In this document: positions 7,406 through 16,933 of the stretch, one piece after another
Numbering within the stretch: position 1 is the stretch's first letter
How the letters are laid out: every line of letters starts with the position of its first letter
NCBI RefSeq assembly: GCF_004000825.1
Contig: NZ_BILZ01000026.1
Location: 1-64,000, forward strand
Length of the DNA: 64,000 nt
Direction of reading: 5' to 3'
Origin: Paenibacillus kobensis NBRC 15729
Lineage (GTDB): Bacteria > Bacillota > Bacilli > Paenibacillales > Paenibacillaceae
The notes under the pieces: generated by a model
What the model was told of the DNA's origin: nothing
The model's database searches: none
The model's input: only the letters and a program-made list of their open reading frames with translations
Program-made: the position numbers and the translations under genes

Positions 7406-7423
7406 GAAACTGTCCTCCTTTTA

Positions 7424-7861
7424 TTAACCGCGAAGCTCGTACACTTCAGGGTTTTGTGCTTGATGCGGATGGTTTGGACCTGCATATACGTTAAGTTTCG
7501 TTCTCAGCTTGTCGCCGAGACGGTTCTTAGGAAGCATGCCGTTAATAGCTGCTTCGATAACGCGCTCAGGGTGCTTATTCAGCATTTCTTGAGCGGAGAT
7601 CACTCTCAGACCGCCTGGATACATCGAGTGACGGTAGTAGTTTTTGTTTTGGAGCTTTTTGCCCGTAAGGTGCACTTTCTCAGCGTTGATGATGACAACG
7701 AAGTCACCCGTATCAACGTGAGGCGTAAATTGTGGTTTGTGTTTGCCGCGGATCAGCGCAGCAGCTTCGCTGGCCAGACGGCCCAGCGTTTTGCCTTCCG
7801 CGTCGATTACATACCATTTGCGATCGACTTCGTTAGGCTTTGCCATAAAGGTTGTACGCAT
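7424..7861 (-). CDS. rplM: 50S ribosomal protein L13
   Basis: 145 residues, an early-assembly 23S rRNA-binding protein of the 50S subunit. Typical blocks: [15 protein letters not shown] near residue 20, [12 protein letters not shown] near 50 and the C-terminal [18 protein letters not shown] is 8 nt before the ATG at 7861. Paired with rpsI downstream. A promoter lies only about 34-63 bp upstream, so the pair can be transcribed apart from truA. Confidence 0.98.
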   Translation of the reverse strand: MRTTFMAKPNEVDRKWYVIDAEGKTLGRLASEAAALIRGKHKPQFTPHVDTGDFVVIINAEKVHLTGKKLQNKNYYRHSMYPGGLRVISAQEMLNKHPERVIEAAINGMLPKNRLGDKLRTKLNVYAGPNHPHQAQNPEVYELRG

Positions 7862-7894
7862 GGGTGTTCCTCCTTAAATTGATTCAGCAATCCA

Positions 7895-7924
7895 TTTATA
7901 ATGAAACGTTCGGTTGCGTTTCAA
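7895..7924 (-). promoter_or_regulatory. rplM-rpsI promoter
   Basis: TTGAAA, 18-bp spacer and TATAAA on the minus strand, with the -10 about 34 nt before the rplM ATG. An inverted repeat GAAACG/CGTTTC (7903-7908 and 7917-7922) fills the spacer and could bind a protein or belong to an RNA leader started further upstream. Confidence 0.6.
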
Positions 7925-8092
7925 GCATTTAATTTCTTAGTCAAATGTTACGTCAGTTAGAGCAGTTGGCTGTACATTTCTAATCGGGGCTGTGGGATAG
8001 CCATTAAAAATGCACAAGTTATATACTACTATAAATAATGGGCTTTAGCAAGAGGTTTAACTTGTTAAATGCAGTTAAATTACATGATGCCA

Positions 8093-8896
8093 TTAACCGT
8101 TCAGCCCATTAAACGCACTGCCTTCCGGCGAGAGCTCCAATCGGCATTCCTCGGGCGGATATTCGACGCTCCACAGCATCAAGCCGTGCGCCATAGCTGT
8201 AGGCCCCGAGCACGCCCGTTCCTTGGCTGCGAGCATAGCAGGTATATCTTGCGGCGACATTTTGCCTTCTCCAACCCACATCATCGTCCCCGCTATAATA
8301 CGAACCATATTATATAGGAAGCCACTTCCTGTCACGAACAAGTGCAGCAGTTGATCTTCTTCTTCAATACGCGTCTCAAAAATGGTGCGAACATGACTCG
8401 GCTGCGTCGATTGAATCGACGTGAACGTGGTAAAATCGTGTTCACCGACCAAATGCGCAAACGCTTCACGCATCGCCGCCACATCAAGACGAGTCGGGTG
8501 ATGGAAGGCATAATGGCGCCCGAACACGTCCGGGAACTTGCGACGGTCGATCGTATAGCGGTACGTCTTGCGCTTAGCGGAATGACGTGCGTGGAATGCT
8601 TCAGGCGCTTCCCACGCCTCCAAGACGACGATATTATCCGGCAGACGCGTATTGATCGCAAGCGCCCAACGTTCCGCCGGAATACGCGATTCCGTATGAA
8701 AGTTGAACACCTGGCCACGGGCATGAACCCCTGCATCCGTACGGCCAGAGCCGATGATGCGCAGTTCTTCGCCTGTCAGCGTCTTAATCGCCGCTTCAAC
8801 GATGTCTTGGATCGTATTGCCGCTCGGCTGCGACTGAAAGCCGCTGTACGCCGTTCCGTCGTAGCTGACTACCATAACTATGTTTCGACTCACCAT
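8093..8896 (-). CDS. truA: tRNA pseudouridine(38-40) synthase TruA
   Basis: 267 residues. It converts U38-U40 in tRNA anticodon stems to pseudouridine. The catalytic Asp lies in GSGRTDAGVHA near residue 53, and the family blocks VVSYDGTAYSGFQ at the start and GSGFLYNMVRIIAGT near 195 are present. The start is ATG with GAGGGAGG upstream. In B. subtilis truA follows the ECF transporter genes after rplQ; here those genes are absent and 1.1 kb of repeat-rich DNA precedes it. It lies 230 nt before rplM. Confidence 0.96.
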   Translation of the reverse strand: MVSRNIVMVVSYDGTAYSGFQSQPSGNTIQDIVEAAIKTLTGEELRIIGSGRTDAGVHARGQVFNFHTESRIPAERWALAINTRLPDNIVVLEAWEAPEAFHARHSAKRKTYRYTIDRRKFPDVFGRHYAFHHPTRLDVAAMREAFAHLVGEHDFTTFTSIQSTQPSHVRTIFETRIEEEDQLLHLFVTGSGFLYNMVRIIAGTMMWVGEGKMSPQDIPAMLAAKERACSGPTAMAHGLMLWSVEYPPEECRLELSPEGSAFNGLNG

Positions 8897-8919
8897 GCTA
8901 CCTCCCTCTCCAGGAAGGC

Positions 8920-9072
8920 ACCAAAGGGCTTACGCCCTCTGGACACCCAACCTTGATAACCATAGGGCTTCGCCCTCTGGACACCCTTCTTCGACGACCA
9001 TAGGGCACGCCCTCTGGACTCCCTTTTCTCGACGACCATAGGACACGCCCTCTGGACTCCCTTTTCGACACC
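8920..9072. repeat. Four tandem 38-39 bp repeats upstream of truA
   Basis: Units begin at 8920, 8959, 8997 and 9035 with ACCAAAGGG or ACCATAGG(G/A), followed by CGCCCTCTGGAC(A/T)CCC and a variable TTCTTCGACG-like tail. The first three units contain a small hairpin AGGGC/GCCCT. All copies lie in the presumed truA leader. Tandem spacing without unique spacers argues against CRISPR. Confidence 0.85.
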
Positions 9073-9312
9073 CTCCTAAATCCTCCCTCTGCCAGAGGGA
9101 GGACCCCAGATGAGCTCCCGCCCCTCTGGACTCCCGGAAGTCTCACCTAGCCACTACCAACGTGTACTCGCTTAACGTCCTTTCGGACACGCTCTCTTAC
9201 GGTTCTCCTAAGATACAGTCGAACGTCCGCTAACGATCCGTCACTTCGATACTCATAGGTGCCTTAAGCCGCTTTCGTCCCTCGGGACACGCTCCACGTT
9301 AGTGTTCTCCCC

Positions 9313-9334
9313 TTAAGCGCGCACGCGCGCTTAA
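9313..9334. repeat. Perfect 10-bp inverted repeat with 2-nt centre
   Basis: TTAAGCGCGC, AC, GCGCGCTTAA. The GC-rich centre and tiny spacer favour a dimeric protein site or a cruciform rather than an RNA hairpin. No gene starts nearby. Confidence 0.75.
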
Positions 9335-9379
9335 AGAGCGTTAGTGCATATAGGTCGGGTCTGTCGAGCTGGTATAAAA

Positions 9380-9573
9380 CTATCCACAGAACAGATGCGT
9401 TTCAAGCCTATCAGCCGCTAACGCTGCTGAAATCCACAGCCCTCATGAAACGCTATCCCCAAATCCACACGGTTCCCCACAGTTTCCACAACGATAATGC
9501 TTGCCGAACGACTTGTAACCGTTGTCCACAAGTGGACAACTCGCTTTCGTTCAGCTAATTCACTTGTGGATTG
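9380..9573. promoter_or_regulatory. Cluster of DnaA-box-like sites
   Basis: Compared with TTATCCACA: CTATCCACA at 9380-9388 (one mismatch), AAATCCACA at 9430-9438 and 9461-9469, TTCCCCACA at 9473-9481, GTTTCCACA at 9482-9490, TTGTCCACA at 9522-9530 (one mismatch), and on the minus strand CAATCCACA at 9565-9573. The copy at 9522 lies in a near-palindrome GTTGTCCAC-AA-GTGGACAAC. Such density in non-coding DNA resembles DnaA-binding clusters outside the origin. Confidence 0.5.
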
Positions 9574-9615
9574 AAGGTTTTACATGGTTTATAGCCTGTG
9601 AATAGTCTGAAAACA

Positions 9616-9670
9616 GGGCCGAAGAATGGCCCGAAAATGCCGGCTCATGTATGGGAGCCGGCTTCTTCGG
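9616..9670. terminator. Nested hairpins, probable second terminator after rplQ
   Basis: GCCGGCTC/GAGCCGGC (9639-9646, 9655-9662) is enclosed by CCGAAGAA/TTCTTCGG (9619-9626, 9663-9670); GGGCC/GGCCC (9616-9632) competes with the outer stem. On the minus strand the inner stem is followed by ATTTTC, so it could back up the rplQ terminator. The alternative pairing hints at a switch. Confidence 0.5.
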
Positions 9671-9737
9671 TTATATCCAATGGAACGCGTGAGGTGCGTG
9701 GAGAGCAGCGACAGGTTCGCGAGTTAACGTCCGACTT

Positions 9738-9790
9738 TTGAAGTGATGTTCCCTACCTATTCGAGATAGTTCAAAGGAATATCACTTCAA
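9738..9790. repeat. Long imperfect hairpin in the rplQ-truA interval
   Basis: TTGAAGTGATGTTCC (9738-9752) pairs with GGAATATCACTTCAA (9776-9790) in 14 of 15 positions, around a loop that itself contains CTAT/ATAG. There is no U tract on either strand. Confidence 0.65.
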
Positions 9791-9930
9791 CGGGAGGCGC
9801 GTGCCTGTTGCATGCTCGGAGTGCACGGGCGGAGCCGTCTATACGCTTTTACATCAATGCACGAGCTGCAAGTTAAGCTACTTCGTGCATCTCCGCTCGC
9901 AACGCACCCACGCGTTCCAATTCACGCCAA

Positions 9931-9964
9931 GAAAAAAAGGTGGCCGCGAAGGTCCACCCTTTCT
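9931..9964 (-). terminator. Terminator of the S10-spc-alpha superoperon
   Basis: Minus strand GGGTGGACC-TTCGC-GGCCACC followed by TTTTTTT, about 20 nt after the rplQ stop. Strong GC stem and long U run. Confidence 0.9.
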
Positions 9965-9983
9965 CATCCGATCATCCGGTCGA

Positions 9984-10349
9984 TTACGCGCGATCTACCA
10001 GTTCCAGATACACCATTGGTGCTGAATCACCGCGGCGCGGTCCCAGTTTCAGAATCCGCGTGTATCCGCCCGCACGTTCCGAGTAACGGGTGGCCAGTTC
10101 GGAGAACAGCTTCTGGATTGCGTCTTGTTCGCCGTCGATCGTTTCGCGACGAACGAAAGCTGCCACTTGGCGACGAGCGTGAAGATCACCTTTTTTCGCT
10201 TTCGTGATGAGCTTTTCAGCAATCGAGCGAACTTCTTTCGCTTTTGCTTCCGTCGTTTGGATGCGCTCATACAGGAACAGATCCGTTACGAGGTCGCGGA
10301 AAAGCGCCTTACGTGCGCTCGCGTCACGGCCCAACTTTTGGTATGCCAT
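9984..10349 (-). CDS. rplQ: 50S ribosomal protein L17
   Basis: 121 residues, bL17, near the peptide exit tunnel. The family start MAYQKLGRD is used; the ATG at 10349 has AAGGAGGAG upstream, better placed than the in-frame codon seven residues earlier. Blocks [13 protein letters not shown] and the Gly/Arg-rich [18 protein letters not shown] are complete. Last gene of the alpha operon, 43 nt after rpoA and just before a strong terminator. Confidence 0.98.
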   Translation of the reverse strand: MAYQKLGRDASARKALFRDLVTDLFLYERIQTTEAKAKEVRSIAEKLITKAKKGDLHARRQVAAFVRRETIDGEQDAIQKLFSELATRYSERAGGYTRILKLGPRRGDSAPMVYLELVDRA

Positions 10350-10391
10350 CGATTTCTCCTCCTTCTGCAAGATTGCCTTTTACGATGCTCT

Positions 10392-11336
10392 CTATTCTTC
10401 CATGCGGAGGCCCAAACCGAGTTCTTCAAGCTTCTCTTGTACTTCCTCCAAAGACTTGCGACCAAGGTTACGCACCTTCATCATGTCTTCTTCAGTTTTC
10501 GTAATCAGCTCTTGCACGGTATTGATGCCTGCACGTTTCAAGCAGTTGTAAGAACGAACGGAAAGATCCAGTTCCTCGATCGTCATCTCGAGTACTTTTT
10601 CTTTCTTATCTTCTTCTTTCTCGACCATGATTTCCGCGTCTTTGGCTTCATCGGTCAATCCGACGAACAGGTCCAAATGCTCGGTCAAAATTTTAGCGCC
10701 GAGGCTTACTGCCTCTTCCGGTCGAATACTTCCATCAGTCCAAACTTCTAAGGTGAGCTTGTCATAGTTGGTTACTTGGCCGACACGAGTATTTTCTACG
10801 CTGTAATTGACACGGGTAATGGGCGTGTAAATCGAATCAATGGGAATTACGCCAATCGGTTGATCTTCTTTCTTATTCCGATCCGCAGGGACGTACCCGC
10901 GTCCCCTGTTGGCGAATACCCGCATATGGAGCCGCGCACCGGAGGCTAAGGTCGCGATATGAAGATCGGGATTCAAAATCTCAACATCGCTGTCCGCGCG
11001 AATGTCGCCCGCCGTTACGTTCCCTTCACCTTCTGCGTCGATTTCCAGCACCTTTTCTTCATCGGAGTGGATCTTCAACGACAGGCCTTTCAGGTTCAAT
11101 ATGATCTCGGTTACGTCCTCGATCACTCCGGGTACCGTAGAAAATTCATGTAGCACACCATCGATTTGTACCGAGGTGACAGCTGCACCTGGCAGCGACG
11201 AGAGCAGAATTCGGCGAAGCGAATTGCCCAGCGTCGTGCCATATCCGCGTTCCAGCGGCTCGACAACAAAACGTCCGTATGTGCCGTTATCATTGAGCTC
11301 TACGGTTTCGATTTTCGGTTTTTCGATCTCAATCAC
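10392..11336 (-). CDS. rpoA: RNA polymerase alpha subunit
   Basis: 314 residues, the usual Gram-positive length. The N-terminal domain (1-230) holds the dimerisation and assembly motif [14 protein letters not shown]. The C-terminal domain from about 245 carries the helix-hairpin-helix elements ([16 protein letters not shown] and [12 protein letters not shown]) that bind UP elements and activators. The start is GTG with GAAGGAGGG upstream. It sits between rpsK and rplQ with a 128-nt gap before it, in which I see no convincing promoter. Confidence 0.98.
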   Translation of the reverse strand: MIEIEKPKIETVELNDNGTYGRFVVEPLERGYGTTLGNSLRRILLSSLPGAAVTSVQIDGVLHEFSTVPGVIEDVTEIILNLKGLSLKIHSDEEKVLEIDAEGEGNVTAGDIRADSDVEILNPDLHIATLASGARLHMRVFANRGRGYVPADRNKKEDQPIGVIPIDSIYTPITRVNYSVENTRVGQVTNYDKLTLEVWTDGSIRPEEAVSLGAKILTEHLDLFVGLTDEAKDAEIMVEKEEDKKEKVLEMTIEELDLSVRSYNCLKRAGINTVQELITKTEEDMMKVRNLGRKSLEEVQEKLEELGLGLRMEE

Positions 11337-11464
11337 TAGTAGTACCCTCCTTCAAAACGTCGCTCCGTTCACCGTACGTATTCAGTCGAATCTTGTAGTA
11401 TGCCAAACCTTCACAACCATTATTCACAAGTTGCTGTAATTTGATACCACAGCACGAATCTGAA

Positions 11465-11860
11465 TTATACGCGGCGACGTTTAGGTGGACGGCAACCGTT
11501 GTGCGGAACAGGCGTTACGTCTTTAATCAGGTTAACTTCAAGACCAGCTGCTTGCAGGGAACGGATTGCCGCTTCGCGGCCAGCACCTGGACCTTTAACC
11601 ATAACCTCGACAACTTTCATGCCATGCTCCATTGCAGCTTTAGCAGCCGTCTCAGCAGCCATTTGTGCTGCGAAAGGCGTGCTTTTACGGGAACCTTTGA
11701 AGCCCAGGTTACCGGAGCTTGCCCAAGAGATTGCGTTGCCGTGCGGATCCGTGATCGTTACGATCGTGTTGTTGAACGTCGAGCGGATGTGCGCTACGCC
11801 GGTATCAACGTTTTTACGGTCGCGGCGTTTCGTACGTACGACTTTTTTTGGTTTAGCCAT
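11465..11860 (-). CDS. rpsK: 30S ribosomal protein S11
   Basis: 131 residues, uS11, at the 30S platform near the anti-Shine-Dalgarno end of 16S rRNA. Blocks [36 protein letters not shown] and the C-terminal [17 protein letters not shown] are all present. The ATG has GAAGGGAGG upstream. It follows rpsM by 19 nt. Confidence 0.98.
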   Translation of the reverse strand: MAKPKKVVRTKRRDRKNVDTGVAHIRSTFNNTIVTITDPHGNAISWASSGNLGFKGSRKSTPFAAQMAAETAAKAAMEHGMKVVEVMVKGPGAGREAAIRSLQAAGLEVNLIKDVTPVPHNGCRPPKRRRV

Positions 11861-11879
11861 TGTGTGTTATCCTCCCTTC

Positions 11880-12248
11880 TTATTTCTTCTTGTTCGCTAC
11901 AGTCCGACGAGGACCTTTGCGCGTACGAGCATTCGTTTTCGTACGTTGACCGCGAACTGGCAGTCCACGACGATGGCGAACACCACGGTAGCATCCGATT
12001 TCGATCAGACGTTTAATGTTAAGCGAAATTTCACGACGGAGGTCGCCTTCCACTTTAACCGATTTGTCGATCGTCTCACGCAGACGGCTTACTTCGTCTT
12101 CCGTGAGATCACGAACGCGAGTTTGAGCGTTTACGTCAGTCGCTGCAAGAATCTTCTTAGCCGTTGTTTGGCCGATACCGAAGATATATTGAAGCGCGAT
12201 CTCAACGCGTTTGTCACGCGGCAAGTCAACACCAGCAATACGTGCCAT
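11880..12248 (-). CDS. rpsM: 30S ribosomal protein S13
   Basis: 122 residues, uS13, in the 30S head, contacting P-site tRNA and forming bridges to L5 of the large subunit. It starts [10 protein letters not shown], has the helix-hairpin-helix block [13 protein letters not shown] and [18 protein letters not shown], and ends in a Lys-rich tail ([12 protein letters not shown]). An AAGGAGG ribosome binding site lies upstream. Confidence 0.98.
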   Translation of the reverse strand: MARIAGVDLPRDKRVEIALQYIFGIGQTTAKKILAATDVNAQTRVRDLTEDEVSRLRETIDKSVKVEGDLRREISLNIKRLIEIGCYRGVRHRRGLPVRGQRTKTNARTRKGPRRTVANKKK

Positions 12249-12270
12249 ATGCCTTGTTTCCCTCCTTTAA

Positions 12271-12641
<371 letters not shown>

Positions 12642-12643
12642 CG

Positions 12644-12931
12644 TCATTCTCCTTTCGCTTGCACGAACTTCTCAATCGCGTAGCGCAGCTTAGCATTCGT
12701 CACCCGGCCGGTCTCTTTCATGCTGTTCTGAACTTCGGTGCTGACGACCGACTGCAGCTCAAGGTGCGCGATGTTCTTCTTCTTCGGCCGATCGAATCTC
12801 TTCTTGTCGCCATCGGCGATCAATACGAAGCGATCGTCGACGATACCGATAATGACCGCATAACCGCCCTCATCCTTGCCTCGAAGCACGAATGCGATCT
12901 GACCGATCTGCGGCAATGCATCCACGTGCAT
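12644..12931 (-). CDS. KOW-domain RNA-binding protein (L14e-like)
   Basis: 95 residues. The N-terminal half reads like a KOW/SH3 barrel ([25 protein letters not shown]) of the type in archaeal and eukaryotic L14e. The C-terminal half has a basic patch KKKNIAHL and an amphipathic helix ([11 protein letters not shown]). Role unknown; RNA binding is inferred. It starts at an ATG that overlaps the map stop (TGATG) and ends at the infA start region, so it is tightly translated with both. Usual Bacillus operons have a similar small gene (ybzG) at this place. Confidence 0.8.
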   Translation of the reverse strand: MHVDALPQIGQIAFVLRGKDEGGYAVIIGIVDDRFVLIADGDKKRFDRPKKKNIAHLELQSVVSTEVQNSMKETGRVTNAKLRYAIEKFVQAKGE

Positions 12932-13691
12932 CAACCCGCCTCAGCGTCCGATTGGGTTAGTATCTCATAACCATCTTCCGTTACGGCGACTGTATGCTCG
13001 AAATGCGCACACCACGAGCCGTCGACCGTGACGACCGTCCAGTTGTCTTCTAACGTTCGTACATACCGTTCACCGATGTTGACCATCGGTTCGATGCAGA
13101 GTACCATGCCCGGCTTAAGCCGCGGTCCCCGATCCGGTATGCCATAGTTCGGAATTTGCGGTTCTTCATGAAGTTTTGCGCCGATGCCATGACCGACATA
13201 CTCACGAACAACCGAGAACCCCGCGTTCTCAACAACTTTCTGTACGGCATGCGATATCGTGAAAAGTCGAACATCCGGCTTAATCAGTTCAAGGCCTGCG
13301 TATAGAGATTGTTCCGCCACATCGAGCAGCCGTTGCGCTTCTGCAGAGATTGTGCCCACGCCGTACGTCCATGCGGAGTCGCCATGGTAACCCTGATACT
13401 GCGCACCGATGTCGATGCTGATGATGTCTCCATCCGCCAGCTTCTGATTGCCCGGAATACCATGCACCAGCTGATCGTTGACAGAAGTGCATATGCTGCC
13501 AGGAAATTGATTGTAACCTTTAAAAGATGGAACGGCGCCACGACTTCGAATATACGTCTCGGCAATCTGATCCAGTTCATGGGTCGTAATGCCGGGCCGT
13601 ATCGATTGCTTTAGCAGCCGATGCGTGTCGGCGACAATCCGCCCTGCTTCCCTCATCAGACGAAGCTCCGCTTCCGACTTGCAAACGATCA

Positions 13692-13692
<1 letters not shown>
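12931..13692 (-). CDS. map: Type I methionine aminopeptidase
   Basis: 253 residues; removes the N-terminal Met from new proteins. The five metal ligands are visible: Asp in SIDIGAQ, Asp in HGDSAW, His in [12 protein letters not shown], Glu in CIEPMV and Glu in HFEHTVAV. There is no N-terminal zinc-finger extension. It overlaps adk by one base and the KOW gene by one base, showing translational coupling in the adk-map-KOW-infA block. Confidence 0.97.
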
Positions 13693-14357
<665 letters not shown>

Positions 14358-14423
14358 TTAAGCACAATAGGTTCGTTCGGGATCCGTATGCGCATGCGCC
14401 CGGAACCCGATAAGAACCTATCC

Positions 14424-15722
14424 TTATTTATTGATAAACCCTTTGTAGTGGCGTTTGATCAACTGGCTCTCGATTTGTTTCATCGTGTCAAGTGCGACGC
14501 CGATTACGATCAGGAGCGAAGTACCGCCCAAACGAACACCTTGTGGCAAGTCAGCCGCTTTGCCGAATGCAACCGGAAGCAGCGAGATGAGCGAGAGGAA
14601 GATCGCACCCGCCAGTGTGAGGCGAGTCATTACCTTCGTAATGTACGATGCAGTAGGTTTACCTGGGCGAATGCCTGGGATATAACCACCGTTCTTCTTC
14701 ATCTGATCCGCCATTTGAACCGGATTGATTTGAACAAAGGTATAGAAGAATGTGAAGCCGATAATCAAGATGACATACAGAACCATGCCAAGCGGCATGT
14801 CGTAGTTCAAGTTCTTGATAATCCAATCCGCCCAGTTCGATGTCGAGAAGAACTGTGCGAGTGTAACAGGGAACATGAGCAACGAAATCGCGAAGATTAC
14901 CGGAATAACACCTGCGCCGTTAACCTTCAGCGGAATGTGCGTCGACTGTCCGCCATACATTTTCCGACCAACAACGCGTTTAGCGTATTGAACCGGAATT
15001 TTACGGATGCCTTGCTGAACGAAGATGGCGCCCACGATTACCGCGATAACAACCACTACGATCAGTACGACCTTCAGAATGTTCCAGAAGAGCATATCTC
15101 CAGGGTTTTCGAATTCCGAAGCGTAAATGTCGCGAATATGTCCAGGGATAGCTGCTACGATACCCGCGAAGATCAGAACCGAGATACCGTTGCCGATACC
15201 GCGTTCCGTAATTTGCTCACCGAGCCACATCAAGAAAGCCGTACCGGCAGTCAAGACGATTGCGATCATAGCGTATGTCGTAAACGACGCATCAATGACC
15301 ATTTCGTAAGCATATTTACGGTTAAAGCCTACAGCCGTACCAAAACCTTGGACCAAACCAAGGATGATCGTGCCGTAACGGGTAATTTGCGCAAGTTTAC
15401 GTTTGCCGTTCTCGCCTTCCTTTGCCCACTCCGTAAACTTTGGAATGACGTCCATCGACAAGAGCTGTACGATGATCGAGGAAGTGATGTAAGGCATGAT
15501 CCCGATCGCGAAGATCGAGAAGTGGAACAATGCGCCGCCCGAGAATGTGTTAAGCAAGCCAAACAGGTCTTGACCTGCACCGACTTCCTTGAACACATCC
15601 GTGTTAATATTCGGAACCGGGATAAACGAACCGATTCGGTAAACAAGCAAGATGAAAAGGGTAAACAGGATCTTCTTGCGAAGGTCTTCCACTCTCCAAA
15701 TGTTGGACACCGTCTTGAACAT
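14424..15722 (-). CDS. secY: Protein translocase subunit SecY
   Basis: 432 residues with ten membrane segments forming the protein-conducting channel with SecE (here at 44.9 kb) and SecG. It has NTFSGGALFHFSIFAIGIMPYI, the plug region near residue 60, and the cytoplasmic loop with GIRPGKPT in the C-terminal half. The start overlaps the rplO stop (TAATG), so translation is coupled to L15. The C-terminal tail IKRHYKGFINK is usual for Bacillales. Confidence 0.98.
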   Translation of the reverse strand: MFKTVSNIWRVEDLRKKILFTLFILLVYRIGSFIPVPNINTDVFKEVGAGQDLFGLLNTFSGGALFHFSIFAIGIMPYITSSIIVQLLSMDVIPKFTEWAKEGENGKRKLAQITRYGTIILGLVQGFGTAVGFNRKYAYEMVIDASFTTYAMIAIVLTAGTAFLMWLGEQITERGIGNGISVLIFAGIVAAIPGHIRDIYASEFENPGDMLFWNILKVVLIVVVVIAVIVGAIFVQQGIRKIPVQYAKRVVGRKMYGGQSTHIPLKVNGAGVIPVIFAISLLMFPVTLAQFFSTSNWADWIIKNLNYDMPLGMVLYVILIIGFTFFYTFVQINPVQMADQMKKNGGYIPGIRPGKPTASYITKVMTRLTLAGAIFLSLISLLPVAFGKAADLPQGVRLGGTSLLIVIGVALDTMKQIESQLIKRHYKGFINK

Positions 15723-16162
15723 TAGATCACCTCGGTTTTACCGCCGGCAGCCTGGATTTTCTCTACCGCAGATTGAGAGAATTTGTTAGCTTTAACAGTC
15801 AGTTGAACCTTGATTTCGCCGTTACCGAGAACTTTAATGCCGCTCTGTGGGTTCTTGACGATTCCCTTCTCCAGAAGGAATTCTGGAGTAACTTCTGTTC
15901 CTGCTGCAAAGCTATTCAATTCTTCAATGTTGACAATCGCGTATTCCTTACGGAATGGATTGTTGAAGCCGCGTTTCGGAAGACGACGGTACAATGGGTT
16001 TTGACCGCCCTCGAAGCCAGGACGAACGCCGCCACCGGAGCGAGCGTTTTGACCTTTATGACCACGAGCAGCCGTTTTGCCGTTACCGGAACCGATACCG
16101 CGACCGACACGCTTGCGCTCTTTACGGGAACCTTCCGCTGGTTGGAGCTCATGCAGTTTCAT
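15722..16162 (-). CDS. rplO: 50S ribosomal protein L15
   Basis: 146 residues, uL15, a late-assembly protein of the 50S. It starts [14 protein letters not shown]; the ATG at 16162 has AAGGAGG spaced correctly, the codons upstream do not. A Gly/Arg/Lys-rich extended N-terminal arm ([19 protein letters not shown]) threads into rRNA, followed by [18 protein letters not shown]. The end overlaps the secY start by one base. Confidence 0.97.
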   Translation of the reverse strand: MKLHELQPAEGSRKERKRVGRGIGSGNGKTAARGHKGQNARSGGGVRPGFEGGQNPLYRRLPKRGFNNPFRKEYAIVNIEELNSFAAGTEVTPEFLLEKGIVKNPQSGIKVLGNGEIKVQLTVKANKFSQSAVEKIQAAGGKTEVI

Positions 16163-16212
16163 CGTTCGTAGCACCTCCTTAATTGGTTTGCCTATGTGAA
16201 ACTTTCGGGAAG

Positions 16213-16392
16213 TTAAACTTCTTCGACTTTAACGAGGTGGTTAACTGCGTTAACCATACCGCGAATCGCCGGACTGTCGTTCAGGACAACCGATTGGTGA
16301 AGCTTGCGCAGACCGAACGATTCAACCGTAGCACGTTGCTTTTCGTTGCGACCAATCAGACTGCGAACAAGCGTAATTTGCAATTTCGCCAT
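16213..16392 (-). CDS. rpmD: 50S ribosomal protein L30
   Basis: 59 residues: [21 protein letters not shown] start, [11 protein letters not shown]-like centre (here [14 protein letters not shown]), and the end [13 protein letters not shown]. The ATG at 16392 has AAGGAGG upstream and sits 14 nt after rpsE; the TAA stop is 50 nt before rplO. Normal length for bacterial uL30. Its presence between rpsE and rplO keeps the standard spc order. Confidence 0.96.
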   Translation of the reverse strand: MAKLQITLVRSLIGRNEKQRATVESFGLRKLHQSVVLNDSPAIRGMVNAVNHLVKVEEV

Positions 16393-16405
16393 CGTGTTTT
16401 CCTCC

Positions 16406-16903
16406 TTAACCCAGAAGCTCTTGTACGGTTTTACCGCGAAGCTTCGCCACGTCCTCAGCGCGTTTCAGGCGGGAAAGGCCTTCAAGCGTCGCATTAACCA
16501 TGTTCATGGAATTCGAGGAACCGAGCGACTTCGTCAGGATATCGCCAACGCCAGCAAGTTCGAGAACTGCACGAACTGGGCCGCCTGCGATAACACCGGT
16601 ACCTTGGGAAGCAGGCTTCAGAAGAACTTCGCCAGCACCGAAGTGACCGATGACTTGATGCGGGATCGTCGTTCCCACGAGTGGAACGTGAACCAGATTC
16701 TTCTTCGCGTCTTCAATACCTTTGCGAATTGCATCTGGAACTTCGGCAGCTTTACCGATACCAGCGCCTACATAGCCTTTGCCGTCGCCGACAACAACCA
16801 GTGCGCTGAAGCTGAACCGACGTCCGCCTTTAACTACTTTGGATACACGGTTGATGTGAACAACCTTCTCTGTCAGTTCTAACGTATTCGGATCTACACG
16901 CAA
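16406..16903 (-). CDS. rpsE: 30S ribosomal protein S5
   Basis: 165 residues, uS5, at the mRNA entry and decoding side of the 30S; mutations in this gene cause spectinomycin resistance or ambiguity. The dsRNA-binding-like N-terminal domain carries [21 protein letters not shown], and the C-terminal domain has the [18 protein letters not shown] loop. The spectinomycin loop region (KVVKGGRR) looks wild type. It uses a TTG start at 16903 behind AAGGAGG. Confidence 0.97.
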   Translation of the reverse strand: MRVDPNTLELTEKVVHINRVSKVVKGGRRFSFSALVVVGDGKGYVGAGIGKAAEVPDAIRKGIEDAKKNLVHVPLVGTTIPHQVIGHFGAGEVLLKPASQGTGVIAGGPVRAVLELAGVGDILTKSLGSSNSMNMVNATLEGLSRLKRAEDVAKLRGKTVQELLG

Positions 16904-16933
16904 GTCGTTTTACCTCCTTATTGAAAATTTATA

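Larger units (their letters stand above)
8897..9983. other. 1.1-kb repeat-rich interval without a credible gene (rplQ-truA)
   Basis: No frame here has both a ribosome binding site and recognisable protein sequence. From low to high coordinate it holds four 38-bp tandem repeats, a degenerate fifth copy (to about 9136), two GTCC/GGAC hairpins of similar sequence near 9178 and 9278, a perfect 10-bp palindrome, a cluster of DnaA-box-like sites, three large hairpins (one at 9857-9890, ATGCACGA/TCGTGCAT) and the rplQ terminator. The ECF transporter genes expected here by analogy with Bacillus are missing. Confidence 0.7.

Noticed and set aside
8920-9072. Possible CRISPR array
   Set aside because: Repeats are contiguous with variable ends, and there are no unique spacers or cas genes.
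8898-9146. 82-codon minus-strand frame rich in Gly, Arg and Ser before truA
   Set aside because: It is made by the 38-bp tandem repeats, lacks a ribosome binding site and looks like known spurious repeat frames.
9801-10207. Plus-strand frames upstream of and over rplQ
   Set aside because: They overlap rplQ and its terminator and have no start signal; likely noise in the repeat-rich interval.
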